Source: Neofusicoccum parvum
Taxonomy: Eukaryota > Ascomycota > Dothideomycetes > Botryosphaeriales > Botryosphaeriaceae
Length of the DNA stretch: 64,000 bases
Assembly (NCBI GenBank): GCA_020912385.1
Contig: CP087207.1
Span: 1,736,001-1,800,000 of the forward strand
Direction of reading: 5' to 3'
Shown here: in pieces, positions 10,289 to 21,321 of the stretch
How positions within the stretch are numbered: position 1 is the stretch's first letter
How the letters are laid out: every line of letters begins with the position of its first letter
The notes under the pieces: model-generated
Seen by the model: only the letters and a program-made list of their open reading frames with translations
The model's database searches: none
What the model was told of the DNA's origin: nothing
Position numbers and translations under genes: made by a program

Positions 10289-13200
10289 ACTAAGCGAGGT
10301 GCATGCAGACCCTGAGTGTGACAGCTGCGGTTGTTCTGGAAATTGGGAGCAGGCTAGCCGGATCGGGACGGGGTGATGGAAAATGAGAGCATGCGGGCTG
10401 TTGCCAGGGTAAAGTTCCCTCCGCGGTAGGCACAGCCGCTTGCTCATGCCGGCAGCCCTTCCGCATTCGGGATCAGGTCAATTGGGCCGCGCCGGCTCTT
10501 GCGTGCAGCGTGCCCGCTGCTGCGCCATGCACGAGTCTGGTGGACGTTCTCGGGTAGCGACATACAGGAGAGCTCATGACTATAGACATATCACGGTCTT
10601 TTGATTCCAGCTTGCTTGCGCGGTCATTCCGTCTACGTCCTTCTGTAGACCACCTTGCCAGACAGTCTAGCTCCGGCCGCAAGATCCGTGCATGTGTAGC
10701 GCTGTAGCGTGGAGTAATTTACTCGATATCCCCGGCGCCGAGCTGAGTATGACATCTGCCGCGGATAAGGAATCCAGCAGCAGAGGGGCACAGGAGGCAT
10801 CGCTGAACGTATCTCAGAGCGGCCTCACCCGATCTCACCGGCTACCGTTGCCTTTTCGCCTTCGCAAAGCTAGGCTGCGGAAGAATGGAAGCTGCAGACG
10901 CCTTTCTGCATGAAATTGCCTGATCACGGGTCCATGAAGATCTTCGAAGGTTCCACGGCAGCTGCTCACAGGTGAACTCATCATGGCAGTATGCGAAGCT
11001 GCGGTTTGTCCTCGATGCCTCGAGGCGCTGGCGCAGGCGAGTGGGCAGCGCAGCTGGGTCGCCGGGCGGGCTTGACGCAACAGATGTGTCTCCATAGTAG
11101 CGCACCCTAGGAATAGTCCTGCCTTAGCTGAGATACGGAAAGTCGATGGGAATATTCCTTGGGGCTTCCTGCTGCGTCTGCGATATCTCTCGCCCCTTAG
11201 TGTGTGTGGTAGTGCGGTCAAAATGCTGGGGAAGCTACTCCTACATACATGGAAAATGCGGGCGGACCTTCAATATCTAGCTTCCCGATGGCCTGGATTG
11301 CGGGCTTACTGCCTGGTGAGCTGCCGCCGAAGTGCTGGTAGCGCTACGTCGTCCGTTCAGGCTCCAACACCTTTCCCCTCACCCAGACACCTTCTGTGCC
11401 GACCTTTACGAGCACATCCTTCTCGTTTATGAACCAGACACCTTTCGTCGCCATGTCCGTGGACAGCACCAATGCTCCGTGTTCAGACAGAAAAGACCTT
11501 GCTCAGATATTGAACTGCTGGCACGACGGCCCAGAGGGCCCGCCCTCAACCGCGTCGAATGGCTTCCCAGCTGGCACATTTCCTCGCGTCCGCCAGCTGG
11601 CTCACTGGCCCTGGCCATATTAGTACGGGCTCTCTCTCACGCTCCAGGTTCCACCGCAACACTTGCTGTTATTGCATCTGTTGTTTCTTTTGTCGTGGAC
11701 CGTTTGCTTTGTGCGGTGATACTGACCTCTACGCAGATATTGTTGGCTGGAAAGAACCAAAAGATCAGGTAAGAATACTTCTCTTGCGTTCTCATGTACT
11801 CTGCGGCAATACTAATGCTTGAAAACTCTCAGGCATCGAGAGATTGTTGAAAACCAAGACAGCAAGACACCCGGCATCGTGGTGCTCACCCTCCTTGCCG
11901 CGGAAGCCCCAACCCGCGCACTCAGGCAGACAAGACTGCCTAGGAGTGCTGAATCCGCCGTCAGTGGTCGGTAGTGGGAGACTGAGAATGAATATCAGCT
12001 ACACACACAGAGTGCCACGGAGCTTGCTTTAAGCTGTTCATTCTCTTTGGAGCTTAGGGCCCGAGTATGACCTGGTATACATTTATTCCATGTTCTCTCG
12101 TTCCTTGCTAGGAGTACTTGGCTGACTGAAGATACACCTGATGCAGAGCTACTATTACTCCCATTCTTACAGCTCATATTACTACCATCGTTGCTATAAA
12201 TCTACAAACGACGCCGATGGCGACGACAAAAGGCCTACCGGTACCTTGATCCCCATCTCTATCAATGGCCATTCAATACATGTCGCTGACGTATTTTCAA
12301 CGCAGGGGCCCGGCCTAATGGGCGCCCATAACTCCATCCGTCCATCATGGCAATCCGCTTGCCTCGCTACTACCCCTATTGCACCTGCACTCGGATCTCA
12401 TGCTGTGCCGGGAAAGGGACATTGCAAAATGAAGGGGCACTTAGAGGAAGGTGGCATGCAGACAGATAGAGTCATCTGCCAATGAGAGGAGGAGAGAGAT
12501 CTTGAGGTTGTAGTTGCGTACAGCGGGGAGGGGATGCGCCGCCGAGTGCATCCCCGACGTCTGAGCTTGTCATGGGGATGTTCGTATCTGAAAAATTGAA
12601 GATTTGCCCCATGATTACCAAGCCCACGGCAGCGCTTTCCGAAACTAGACAACAGTTGCATGCTTGATGCATCAGGAAAGCGTGATCCATGACCTCGAGC
12701 GCCAATGAACCCCGCACGGGTTATGGGGATGCAGTGACACTATGCCAGCCGCGTGTCTTTCGCGCCTCGACTTGCCCAGCGCCTCCAGAAAAGAGCAAGG
12801 CGAGCCGCCACATAGCCGTGAGCTTTGTGCCGTGCCTGCCAGTGCGAGTGACGTCGCCGGCCGGCGGCGTTCGGCTTTGGTCTGCTGCCTTGAGCCCCAG
12901 CCGCCTCGCTTAGCACCTCAGACTTACCGGAACACCCCACTCACTCCTCCCATCCACAACAATCTCTCTTCGCCACTCTTTGTTGCGTCTACCTCATAAC
13001 CTATGGCCTGCTCAAGGGCAGGTCCACCGCCTCCTCTGACGCCTTTCTCTCAGCTGAAGCGGAGAACAGAACCTCCGCGCTTCGCACAGGTACGTTGCCA
13101 ACTCCAGATCTTCCGTCCAGCCAGCCCCAGCCTCACACCTATTGCTCGACCCTCCGGCTCCGCTCCCTGCCCGGTTCAGATCTTCTATTGCACCTCGGAA

Positions 13201-13410
13201 CCTTGTATCCCTTCTTTGCAGCTCTTTGAACCTCGACGTCACTCAATCCTTGCGGACGTATCCACTCTTCTGAACCCATTGCTGACTTGAGTCCCAGAGG
13301 CATCTCAGCCATGCACACTCTACCAAACCAACGACGTAAAGACATGTGTAGAGCGCAGCCTCCATCCAGGTCGCTCTCGCGATCATGTTCGACCTTGTTC
13401 TCTCTTTTCG
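10289..13410. other. Long region without a supported gene
   Basis: About 3 kb with only short competing frames. A plus-strand piece near 11428-11600 (MNQTPFVAMSVDSTNAPCSD) has protein-like composition but no support from splicing or family resemblance. Confidence 0.45.
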
Positions 13411-13412
13411 CA

Positions 13413-13980
13413 ATCGGAGACAACGAGAAGAAGCCCGACTTCACCTTCTCTGAGGAGGACCAGGACGAGAAGATTGTGGAACTGAAGACGGACGGTGGCT
13501 CCTGGAAGTCCATGGCCCAGAGGCTCAAGAAGCCCCAGGGCGCTCTCAAGAAGCGCTTGAACGAGATCGCGCCCGCCGAGGCCAACTTTCAAGGAAACTT
13601 GAAGGATAAGTGTAAGAATATCTCTCTTCCGAACTCTCAACGATCGAGCTTCACGCTGACATACCGTCAGCTCCTGGCTGGCTCCCTTTCTTCGGCCAGG
13701 GTATCTGGCCTCCGTTGTCTCTTGCCGGTTGAGCAAGCCGGCCCTCTGCGCGGCTCCAATTGGCGCAGAATCCGGCATCGTTGAGTCATGCAAGCAGCAG
13801 TACCGTCACAACCAGCAGGACAACGCTTTAAACAACACCGTGGTCCGCCCCCAAGAGTGACCACGGATCGGCTGCGCAGCGCCTCGTCGCTGTTGCTGAG
13901 CTTCGCGACATGATCCGCGAAGCACTGCCCAGCGTCCTCAATTCCCGCATTTCAGCTATTCAAGACCGTGCGGCCTGTTA
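13413..13980 (+). pseudogene. SANT/Myb-like domain gene, probably decayed
   Basis: The first exon-like piece encodes KKPDFTFSEEDQDEKIVELK, then DGGSWKSMAQRLKKPQGALK and KRLNEIAPA. This has the spacing of a fungal Myb/SANT-like helix-turn-helix: two helices, with W and L in the hydrophobic core. It ends at a good intron (13612-13670, GTAAGA...GTCAG). After the intron the frame reads WLPFFGQGIWPPLSLAG and hits a stop. The same frame later gives a helical piece (AAQRLVAVAELRDMIREALP) and stops at 13980. The domain likeness is clear; the downstream stops suggest a pseudogene, though extra introns could rescue part of it. No start codon is certain. Confidence 0.45.
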
Positions 13981-14197
13981 TGCCGTCAAACATCGCACAT
14001 AGGTCATATCTATGGGTTTGTGTCCGAAATTACGGCGGAGGTGCCGGGTCGGGCGCCTCTGTCTCAACAGGGACGACCTGCAATCCAACCCGATCTTGGA
14101 CGACATCCCTCGTCCTCTCGAAATGTGGGAGGTGAAACCTTCACATATAGGTCATATTGTAGCGATGTGCTGCTAGCAGGGCGCTCTGCTGTGTCCA

Positions 14198-14290
14198 TTC
14201 TTTCGGATGTAGGCGCTGTTGACGAAGATTCCAAGCGGCAAAGACACTGAAGCTTGGAATCTTCGTGAACAACGTCCACATCCGAAAGGA
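14198..14290. repeat. Imperfect inverted repeat, 39-nt arms
   Basis: Left arm 14198-14236 and right arm 14252-14290 are near-perfect reverse complements with a 15-nt spacer. They pair at the ends (TTTCGGATGT, and GACGAAGATTCCAAGC with one change), with about five mismatches that are mostly transitions. It lies between two decayed exon blocks. It could fold into a strong hairpin, or be a relic of an inverted duplication or MITE. Confidence 0.75.
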
Positions 14291-14459
14291 TGCACACAAC
14301 AGAGGGGCGATGAACAGGGCACTGCCGTGGACGAGGACAAGGACACCGCTCCGTCTACAATCCACCGCCTGACACGTCGCATGACGTTCTCTACCCTGAA
14401 GTCGACTGCGAAGCACTCAATGGCACTAATTATACAGTACGCTTACTTCCGTTAACCCA

Positions 14460-14926
14460 TTGTTGAATGGGAGAAGGGCGCAGCGAAGATCTGCTGTCTC
14501 GAGCTCTTCATCCCAGGTAAGTTGAACATCACTGTTGTCTCCACACAAGGATATCGCTGACTATTGTGCCATCCAGGTTACTCCAACGACCCTGGAGTAA
14601 TTTCGCAGTACATGAGCACTTTCAACCAATTGTTTGGCCTGCTGAAGGGTGTCTCCACGGTTCGAGTTCTGCTGCATGTGCACAAGGACCAAAAGCTCAG
14701 CCGCGATGGTACAATCTCGCACGAGGAGTACCTCTATACGTTCTTCAACTCCCTAGGCCGCTACATGCCGTCTATCCGCCAGCTCACGGTCATCATCATC
14801 TCGGAGCGCAACGCCGAGCACCGCAAGATCCAGATCGAATGCTTCAGATCCTTGTTAGCAGGCCTTTTTGTGTTTGTAAATAATTCAACTCCAATAGTAA
14901 TGATCTCCTTAATGCTAACAACGTGA
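14460..14926 (+). pseudogene. Two-exon gene fragment of unknown family
   Basis: An exon ending EWEKGAAKICCLELFIP joins, through a well-formed 60-nt intron (14517-14576, with GCTGAC branch point), to GYSNDPGVISQYMSTFNQLF. It continues through VRVLLHVHKDQKLSRDG, EEYLYTFFNSLGRYMPSIRQ and LTVIIISERNAEHRKIQI before running into non-coding-like sequence. The alternating hydrophobic and charged pattern and the intact splice junction show real coding origin. No start is visible upstream within an open frame, and I do not recognise the family. It may be a later part of the same gene as the SANT-like piece. Confidence 0.45.
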
Positions 14927-15334
14927 GCATCAGTCATCGACTGGTACGAGTATGATTAAGCGCCCCTTCACATATAGATCACACACTGATGCATGCACAC
15001 CTCTAGCCTGGTGCAATGCAAATGCTGCTAGCTCACGGCAGTTGAACGCATTGTAAAACACGGCCGCATCCTAGCAAACGGCCACAGCTACGGTGGCGGT
15101 TAAGCTGCCTGTCGGATTAGTAACAAGCTTCACGCGTCATTACCTCCCACCTTCAAACCATGTGAACGAGAAGCGAGAAACTATGCAGATCGAAGGCGCA
15201 GACAACTACTTGCCGGCGCTCCAGGACCTCCAGCTGAAAGCCGGCTCCAGCTCAAGCACAGACCGAAGCAAGGCAGAGAGCAGAGCCGCAGCCATCGACG
15301 CAGCTACCGAGCAAAACAACCAACAACACTACCT

Positions 15335-15360
15335 CCCCCCCCCCCCCCCCCCCCCCCCCC
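15335..15360. repeat. Homopolymer of 26 C
   Basis: An uninterrupted run of 26 C. It lies just downstream, on the minus strand, of a GC-rich coding-like piece (15388-15555), so the setting resembles the poly-G tract in the NmrA-like gene. Confidence 0.95.
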
Positions 15361-15387
15361 GACGAACCGAGGAGAATTGCGCATCTA

Positions 15388-15555
15388 TCACGCTTGAATC
15401 ACACCCGCATCCGCCGTGCGCACCTCCCGCCACAGGTCGACCGTCGCGTCGTCGGCGAACGGGCGCGGCCGCCACGCCGCCACCAGCCGGTGCTCGCCGG
15501 TGGGATCCACTACACGGGCCAGACGACGCGGGACTTGGTGCGCACATGGTGCCAT
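15388..15555 (-). CDS. Small GC-rich open frame of unknown function, possibly one exon
   Basis: A 55-codon frame from an ATG at 15555 reads MAPCAHQVPRRLARVVDPTG and then LVAAWRPRPFADDATVDLWR before a stop near the 26-C tract. GC-rich third positions and the amphipathic C-terminal part look coding. A possible donor (GC|GTGATAG) just before the stop would turn it into an exon whose continuation falls in or beyond the homopolymer. No family is recognised. Confidence 0.3.
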   Translation of the reverse strand: MAPCAHQVPRRLARVVDPTGEHRLVAAWRPRPFADDATVDLWREVRTADAGVIQA

Positions 15556-16263
15556 TCGGTCACTAGGTGGCCGCCGGGCGTTCGCTATGGGTCAGGGGTG
15601 CTGTGGATGCGGTCGAGGGGTGCGTGGGGTCAGTGGACGGCGGGGAGGGGAGGGGAGGCGTACCCTTGATTTGGCGGTGGATGGAGATCTCCGTTGCGGT
15701 GCTGGATAGGCAGCCCATTTTGATGGGCTTGGGGGAGCGGGCTGGTTGGGTGTGGGGTTGTGGGTGGTTATGCGAAAGGGGGGGTTGGATGAGAGGGATT
15801 TCGCTGGCGTCGAGTCTGCGCGTTGCTGGCATTGCTTCTTTCTGCCTCTGCTGTGCTCTCTTCTTGCTTCCTTAGGCGGAGGCAACATAGTGAATGTTGC
15901 TAGTTAACATGATGGACAGTTGTAGCATTTGTCAGGACGCCTTCGGCACATGAGAAGGTGCTCATCTACATCCGGATTCCGGATGAATGCTTCAACTTCC
16001 CACAAATTCACCCCGCTTCATGAGCTCCGCATATGCTGCCAATGTATACGATCTAATTTTCTTGTCCTCGTATACCAGGCGTGTGACGAGTGAGGCAGCT
16101 TACGACCCTATTGTACCTCATGTCAGCGCTTACTCACTACACTGCATTTTTCCAACTTAAATGAAACGTTTTGATCTATCATTGCATATGTACTGAGTCT
16201 ATGATCACTTTCTCCGAGAGATAACATGAAAGCTGCATCCGTCTATCCTCACACATCTCGCAT
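15556..16263. other. No supported gene
   Basis: Low-complexity G-rich stretch (15560-15800), then AT-richer sequence up to the stop codon of the SDR gene. Nothing coding is supported. Confidence 0.5.
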
Positions 16264-17184
16264 CTACCACGGAGGGCAGGCGCCATCGTACTGGTTGATT
16301 CCCTCGGCATGCTCCCAGCCGGCAACATGGATGTTGAAGAACTTGCCGGTGTCCTCCTTGCCGACGCGGAAGACAATGTCGGACACGGCCTTGGAACCCT
16401 GCTCGATAGTCAAGTCGGCAGTGGGGCCGCCCAGGTCCGTCTGAACCCACTGTTGAATAGTGTCAGTCACAGGCTTCGAGGCACAAAATAGATGGAGAAT
16501 GGTACTTACACCGGGCGAGACGGCGACGAAGGTGAAGCCCTCCTCGGCGAAGGACTGGGAGTACTGGACCGTGAGCATGTTGAGAGCGGCCTTGGAGATC
16601 TTGTAGGCAGGGACGGGGAAGAGGGCGTAGGTAGGGGCCTTGGCGATGGAGCCCAGAGTGGTGGAACTGAGAGAAGCTACGTTAGGCAGGTCACCCCGAG
16701 GGCATTGATGTATAACTTACATGTTGACGACCTTCTTCAAGTTACCCTTCCTCAAGAGCGGCAAGAAAGCGCTCGTGACGTAGTGGACACTTGTGACGTT
16801 GATCTTGAAGGTCTCGTCGAGGTCGGTCCTACCGTAAGTCAGTACAGATGTTATCAGAAGCGTCGAGGAAAATTACATGGTCTCAATGCCGTTGGGGGTG
16901 TAGTTCATCACTCCGACGTTGTTGATAATGACATCAAGACCCTTGCCGCCAAGCGACTGCTCAACAGTGCTTGCAGCCTTCTTCGCACTCTCCTCGGAGG
17001 TAACGTCCAGCTGGACGAATTCCACGCGGCCGTTGGACTCGGAAACCAGCTTCTTGATTCCGTCGGTCTCGCTGCGGGCAGAGGCAAACACCTTGCTGAC
17101 CTCAGAGGAGGGCTTGGAGGCAATCAGGCCGGCAATGGCCAGACCAAGGCCGCGAGAAGAGCCGGTGATGAGGTAAGAAGCCAT
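16264..17184 (-). CDS. Short-chain dehydrogenase/reductase
   Basis: A classical SDR that reduces or oxidises a carbonyl/alcohol with NAD(P)H; substrate unknown. Four exons (17184-16877, 16828-16721, 16666-16510, 16449-16264) splice to 252 residues, the usual size. The N-terminus MASYLITGSSRGLGLAIAGL carries the TGxxxGxG cofactor loop. NNVG (the NNAG position) lies near residue 90, then the catalytic serine in VVNISTTLGSI, and YKISK gives the YxxxK pair. SPGWVQTDLGG matches the PGW/PGxV motif after the active site. The family resembles C-factor/sniffer-type and norsolorinate ketoreductase-like fungal SDRs. It is the first gene of the compact metabolic block, in the same orientation as the GMC gene upstream. 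Confidence 0.9.
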
Positions 17185-17841
17185 TGTGCTGGAGAAAGCG
17201 ACGGTTTAGATGGGAGATGATGCTTGAGAACGGAGAGTGCAGGAAGGCTTTGTGCTGATGGAGGTCCAATTGCAGAAGTGTCAGTCTTTATGTGTCGTTG
17301 CAAGCACCAAAGGAAGCAGCGCCACCATCTTGGCCCCCAACAAAGCGCGCTGTTGGTGCTTAGAAATTAGCTTGCAGGCAGCGAGGTGCGGCTGAACGAA
17401 AGGCAACGGCCAAGCTCGTTTCCCCAAGCGTACAGTGGTAGTGCGGAGCGGCTGCGGAAGGATCTTCGAAGCTTATGTTGTTGCGGCTGGGCTGGGCTAG
17501 TGCTTACGGCGGGAGGAATGCCCTTCTGGGAGGCGGCGGGTTGCTTGGCTTACACAAGCTCCCCGCGCTCTGCCACCCGCTCCCGCCCCCACCGACTCCC
17601 TGCAGACAGCCCGCGCCGCCGCACAGACTGCATCGCCCCATGGAACCCCGCTGCAGGAGGATTCTTTTACGTTTGCGCACCGAGCAGCGGACGCGGGATT
17701 TGTAATGCATTGAGCAGCGGTGCACAGGTCATCGTTCGCACTTCAGCCAGCGTTCAGAAAGCAATTTGATTCATCTACAGTCTATCTCCCAGTCTTCCAG
17801 TCGTCCATCCGTAAACGCCCAGCCCACCACCAACTACACAA

Positions 17842-19814
17842 CTACGGGTTCAGAATGTCGTGGGCGATCTTCTCGGCCAGGGCGTCTGCGCACAGGTCAG
17901 CAAAGCGGTCTCCACTCGCGCGAGTCGCGGCGTCACTTACAGATGGTGGCCACAGGGTGGCCCGGGGGCAGCAGCGGGAAGGATGAGGCGTCGACGACGC
18001 GCAGGCCCTCGACGCCGAAGACGCGCGCCTTGGTGTCGACGACGGCGCTGGAGTCGTTCGCGCGGCCCATGGCGCAGGTGCAGGCGGCGTGGTAGACGGT
18101 GCTGACGGTCTTGCGGATGACCTCGAGGATCTCGTCGTCGGTCTGCACGGCCTCGCCGGGGAAGTACTCGGGGCCAATCAGCACGTCCTGCATGGCGGTG
18201 GCGGCGAACATCTGGCGCACGCGCTTGTAGCCCTGGACGACGACGGCCCGGTCCGCCGGGTGCGTCAGCCAGCGCGGGTCAATCAGCGGCGCGTCCGCCA
18301 TGTCCGCCGACGCGATCGAGACGGTGCCGCGCGACAGCGGCGCCACCAGCGCCGTCGACACCGTCGCGTAGTTGAAGCCGTCGGTCGGCGCGTCGCGCGC
18401 GTAGTTCTGCTGGTAGCCCAGGAAGCCGCTCATCGACAGGTACTCGACCTCGGGCCAGTCCGCCGGGAACGCCGCGGCCAGCGCGCCCGCCGTCGCGTTG
18501 TCGAAGCCCGCGCGCTGCGCCGCCGGGATCTTCTCCCACGCCAGGAAGTCGCCGCCCGAGTTGGTGAGGATGCCCTCCTGGCGCTCGAGGTAGTCCTGCT
18601 GCGCCTGCGCCAGCACCGCCGCGTCGCCCAGCGCCGACGACGTGACCACGTTCACGCGGTACGACGGCCCCATCAGCACGTGGTCCCACATGTTCTGCCC
18701 GACGCCCGCGAGGTCCGCGACCACCGGGATGCCGAACTGGTCCAGCGTCGCCTTGGGGCCCACGCCCGACACCATCAGCAGCTGCGGCGACTGGAACGCC
18801 CCCGCCGACACGATCACCTCCTTGGCCGCCGCCAGCGTGTACTGCACCCCGTCCGAGTCGACCTCGACGCCCGTGGCCTTCTTGTCGCCGTCGAACACGA
18901 TCTTCTTGGCCAGCGTCGACTGGTACACCATCAACGACGTCTTCTCGAGCGCCGGCTGGAGGAACGCCGTCTCGGACGACTCGCGCGTCTGCAGCGTCGC
19001 GTCGATGTTCTCGAGCACGTACGACGACCCGTTGAGCGCGCCGCTGGTGAAGCCCTTCTGCGCCGCGATGCCGATCTCCGCGAAGCCCTTCTGCACCCAC
19101 GACGCCATGGCGTTGGCGTAGTTGGAGAAGGTCAGCGACAGCGGCCCGTCGCCTTTGCCCAGCGTGGCGAGGTCGTACTCGGGCGTCGCGTTGGCCGCGC
19201 GGCTGCTCTTCGGCGGCGTGAAGTTCAGGCTCTTCTCGAAGAAGGGCGCGAAGTTGTCGAACGTGTAGCTGTCGTCGCCGACCTGCTCTGCCCACTTCTG
19301 GTACGTGCCGACCGTCCCGCGGTGGTACGCCATGTAGTTGCGCGCCGTGCTGCCGCCCAGCGTCTTGCCGCGGGCGTAGTGCACCTTGGCGTCCAGCAGC
19401 TCCTGCCATCCCACTGTCAGCACGCGACCCTTCTCCGGGAAAATCAGTCTCAGCACGTACCTTCTGAGGCTCGGTGATAAAGCCCCAGTCCACGCGGTTC
19501 GTGTCTTCGGGGTCCTTGCCGGTCCACATGGTGTCGTAGGCCGGGATCTGGCTCAGGTTTCCGTTCTCAATCTCGTAGAAGCTTCCGGCTTCGATGACGG
19601 CAACGGAAACACTGGGGTCTTCGGCTAGGCGGGCAGCCACCGTCAACCCGGCATTGCCACCGCCGACGACGACATAGTCGTATGTTGCATTCCGCGGAAC
19701 CCCGAACGAGGAGCCAAGCAGCTTCCGCGCAACGAGCTCACTGCGGGGCGCAAGTGGGACAGACTGCACGAGGTGTGCACAAAGAAGAGGTGCTAGTAAA
19801 GACAAGGAGAACAT
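17842..19814 (-). CDS. GMC (glucose-methanol-choline) oxidoreductase, secreted
   Basis: FAD-dependent oxidoreductase that oxidises an alcohol or aldehyde. Three exons (19814-19461, 19402-17941, 17885-17842) give 619 residues, typical for the family. A signal peptide (MFSLSLLAPLLCAHLVQS) suggests secretion. The FAD site VVVGGGNAGLTVAARLAEDP lies near residue 50, and ARGKTLGGSTARNYMAYHRG is GMC signature 1. Signature 2 is GAFQSPQLLMVSGVGP. Near the C-terminus STVYHAACTCAMG holds the first active-site His, and LPPGHPVATIYALAEKIAHD gives His where many members have His or Asn. The last exon adds only the ALAEKIAHDILNP tail. It is divergent from the laccase gene. Substrate is not predictable. Confidence 0.93.
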
Positions 19815-21321
19815 GATGGTACGGATCGGAATGCCGAGCAGAGGAAGGAAAGGTCAAGACGATGCTGGGAGTGTATTGTTGATTGGAATCTCTTGGCCTT
19901 CCGGTACTTGAACTCTATATACACAGCTTTCTCTCGAGGCCGCACTGGCTCAGCTCTCTCTCCTACGGTGGCTATCCAGAGGGCGTTCGGCAAACACCAT
20001 CCTACGGCGTCAATAGATCAAAGCCACACTCATGATAGAGCTGTTGGCTATTCTCCACCTGAAGGCTCCTGTCCATCCTGTGGCTGCCTATCAGTGCCAC
20101 CTTGGGGCCAATACACCAACAGTCCAGGTATTTTAGGCGTAGTTTAAGGTGCTCGCGCCATGGTGGCTGACTTCTGAGTCTCGTCGAGGGCTGTTGGAAT
20201 TGGGGACGGGCGGCGCGGCTCGGAAATTGCCCGCGGGGCGGAGTAAGAGCCTTTACGCGCAAATCCGAGAGGGACTCGGACGATATGACTAAGACCCTAG
20301 CTGGTGGCTGAGTAGCTACGCTCGTGCTGCGACGAGCAGAAGCAATTGGATACCCGGGCTTCGCCAGAGTGATGACGCCGGCTAGAAGTGCGTGAGGCAA
20401 AAGTGATGAGACCAGCCCAAATCGCATCAGGCAAAGCTCTAGAACTTGTCAAAAAATAAGGTGATGATGGAGCGCGTGGTGACGGCTGACACAACTGCTG
20501 CCTGCAGACGCTCGAGCATTTCCAGCTTCGGGCAAGGCGTGCAAATGCTTTCCGAAAGCGGCGCAGGGACGGCCCCAACGCGCTAAGCAGGCCAGGGTTG
20601 CGTGGAATAGCGGCAGGATCCCGAATTAGCCAGCCCAGATCAAGCGTCCCAGGCTGCCGGGAAGGAACAGGAGATCCCCTGCAGGGCCCCCCACGCTAGC
20701 GCGGAGCGTCTTTATGAAGCTTAGGCAGACGCAAAGGTTGCACAAGCCTCGCTGGCGTGCTCCAGCGCTCTTAGCACGGGCTCAGCCCTGGTCAGCCGGC
20801 AAAGCCCTGCCCAGAGCCTCTTCCGGCATCGCCCAACTCCAGCACTCCCCGACTTCCTGCAACCCTTGCGCCGCCTTACGGCTGTCTGCATTCCTTCGAC
20901 CTCGCTTCCAGGAAAGAAGGAAAAAATCCCTCGGGGCGTCCGGGCTCCCGGGCGATGCATCTGGACTCGCATGGCGGCTCACCCGGTTCGCGGGACAGGC
21001 GCGTGGCTGTCTGAGCCGCAGCAAATGGTCCTTTGAGCCGCTCTTCGTCTCCATCACACACCACTTCCCAACAGCAGGATGGAATCCTGGCGCTTGGCTG
21101 GGCCAGCGTAGGATCGTGTTGTTGCGGTCAGTGAGGGTTCGTCCGTCTCCGGGTGGAAATGCCCCGCCAGCTGCGGGCGAGTCTGGAGAGTGACTGAATG
21201 TGGGAGATGCTGAGTGTACTGCACCTGTGGATTAAATACCAGCTTTGAGATGTACAAGTCACTGTTTGAGTGAGCAGGAGATCCTCGTCTTTGCATTACA
21301 CTGTCAGCTGTCATCGCAATC
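19815..21321. promoter_or_regulatory. Shared intergenic region between GMC and laccase genes
   Basis: 1.5 kb between divergently transcribed genes. A TATATA box at 19916-19921 sits about 100 nt upstream of the GMC start. On the other side GATTAAATACC (about 21231-21241) is a weak TATA-like element about 80 nt before the laccase start. Frames inside (for example plus strand 20714-21193) show no domain or signal peptide and are not annotated. No specific factor site is claimed. Confidence 0.4.

Noticed and set aside
18279..19450. Continuation of the GMC first-exon frame past its intron as a 511-codon frame
   Set aside because: After residue 118 the frame turns into Arg/Gly/Ala-rich nonsense while the neighbouring frame carries the GMC motifs. 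The 58-nt intron at 19403-19460 explains the switch.
18089..19477. Plus-strand open frame of 462 codons opposite the GMC oxidoreductase
   Set aside because: It is Arg/His/Val-rich and lies exactly antisense to GC-rich third positions of a well-supported gene. No domain or introns; a shadow frame.
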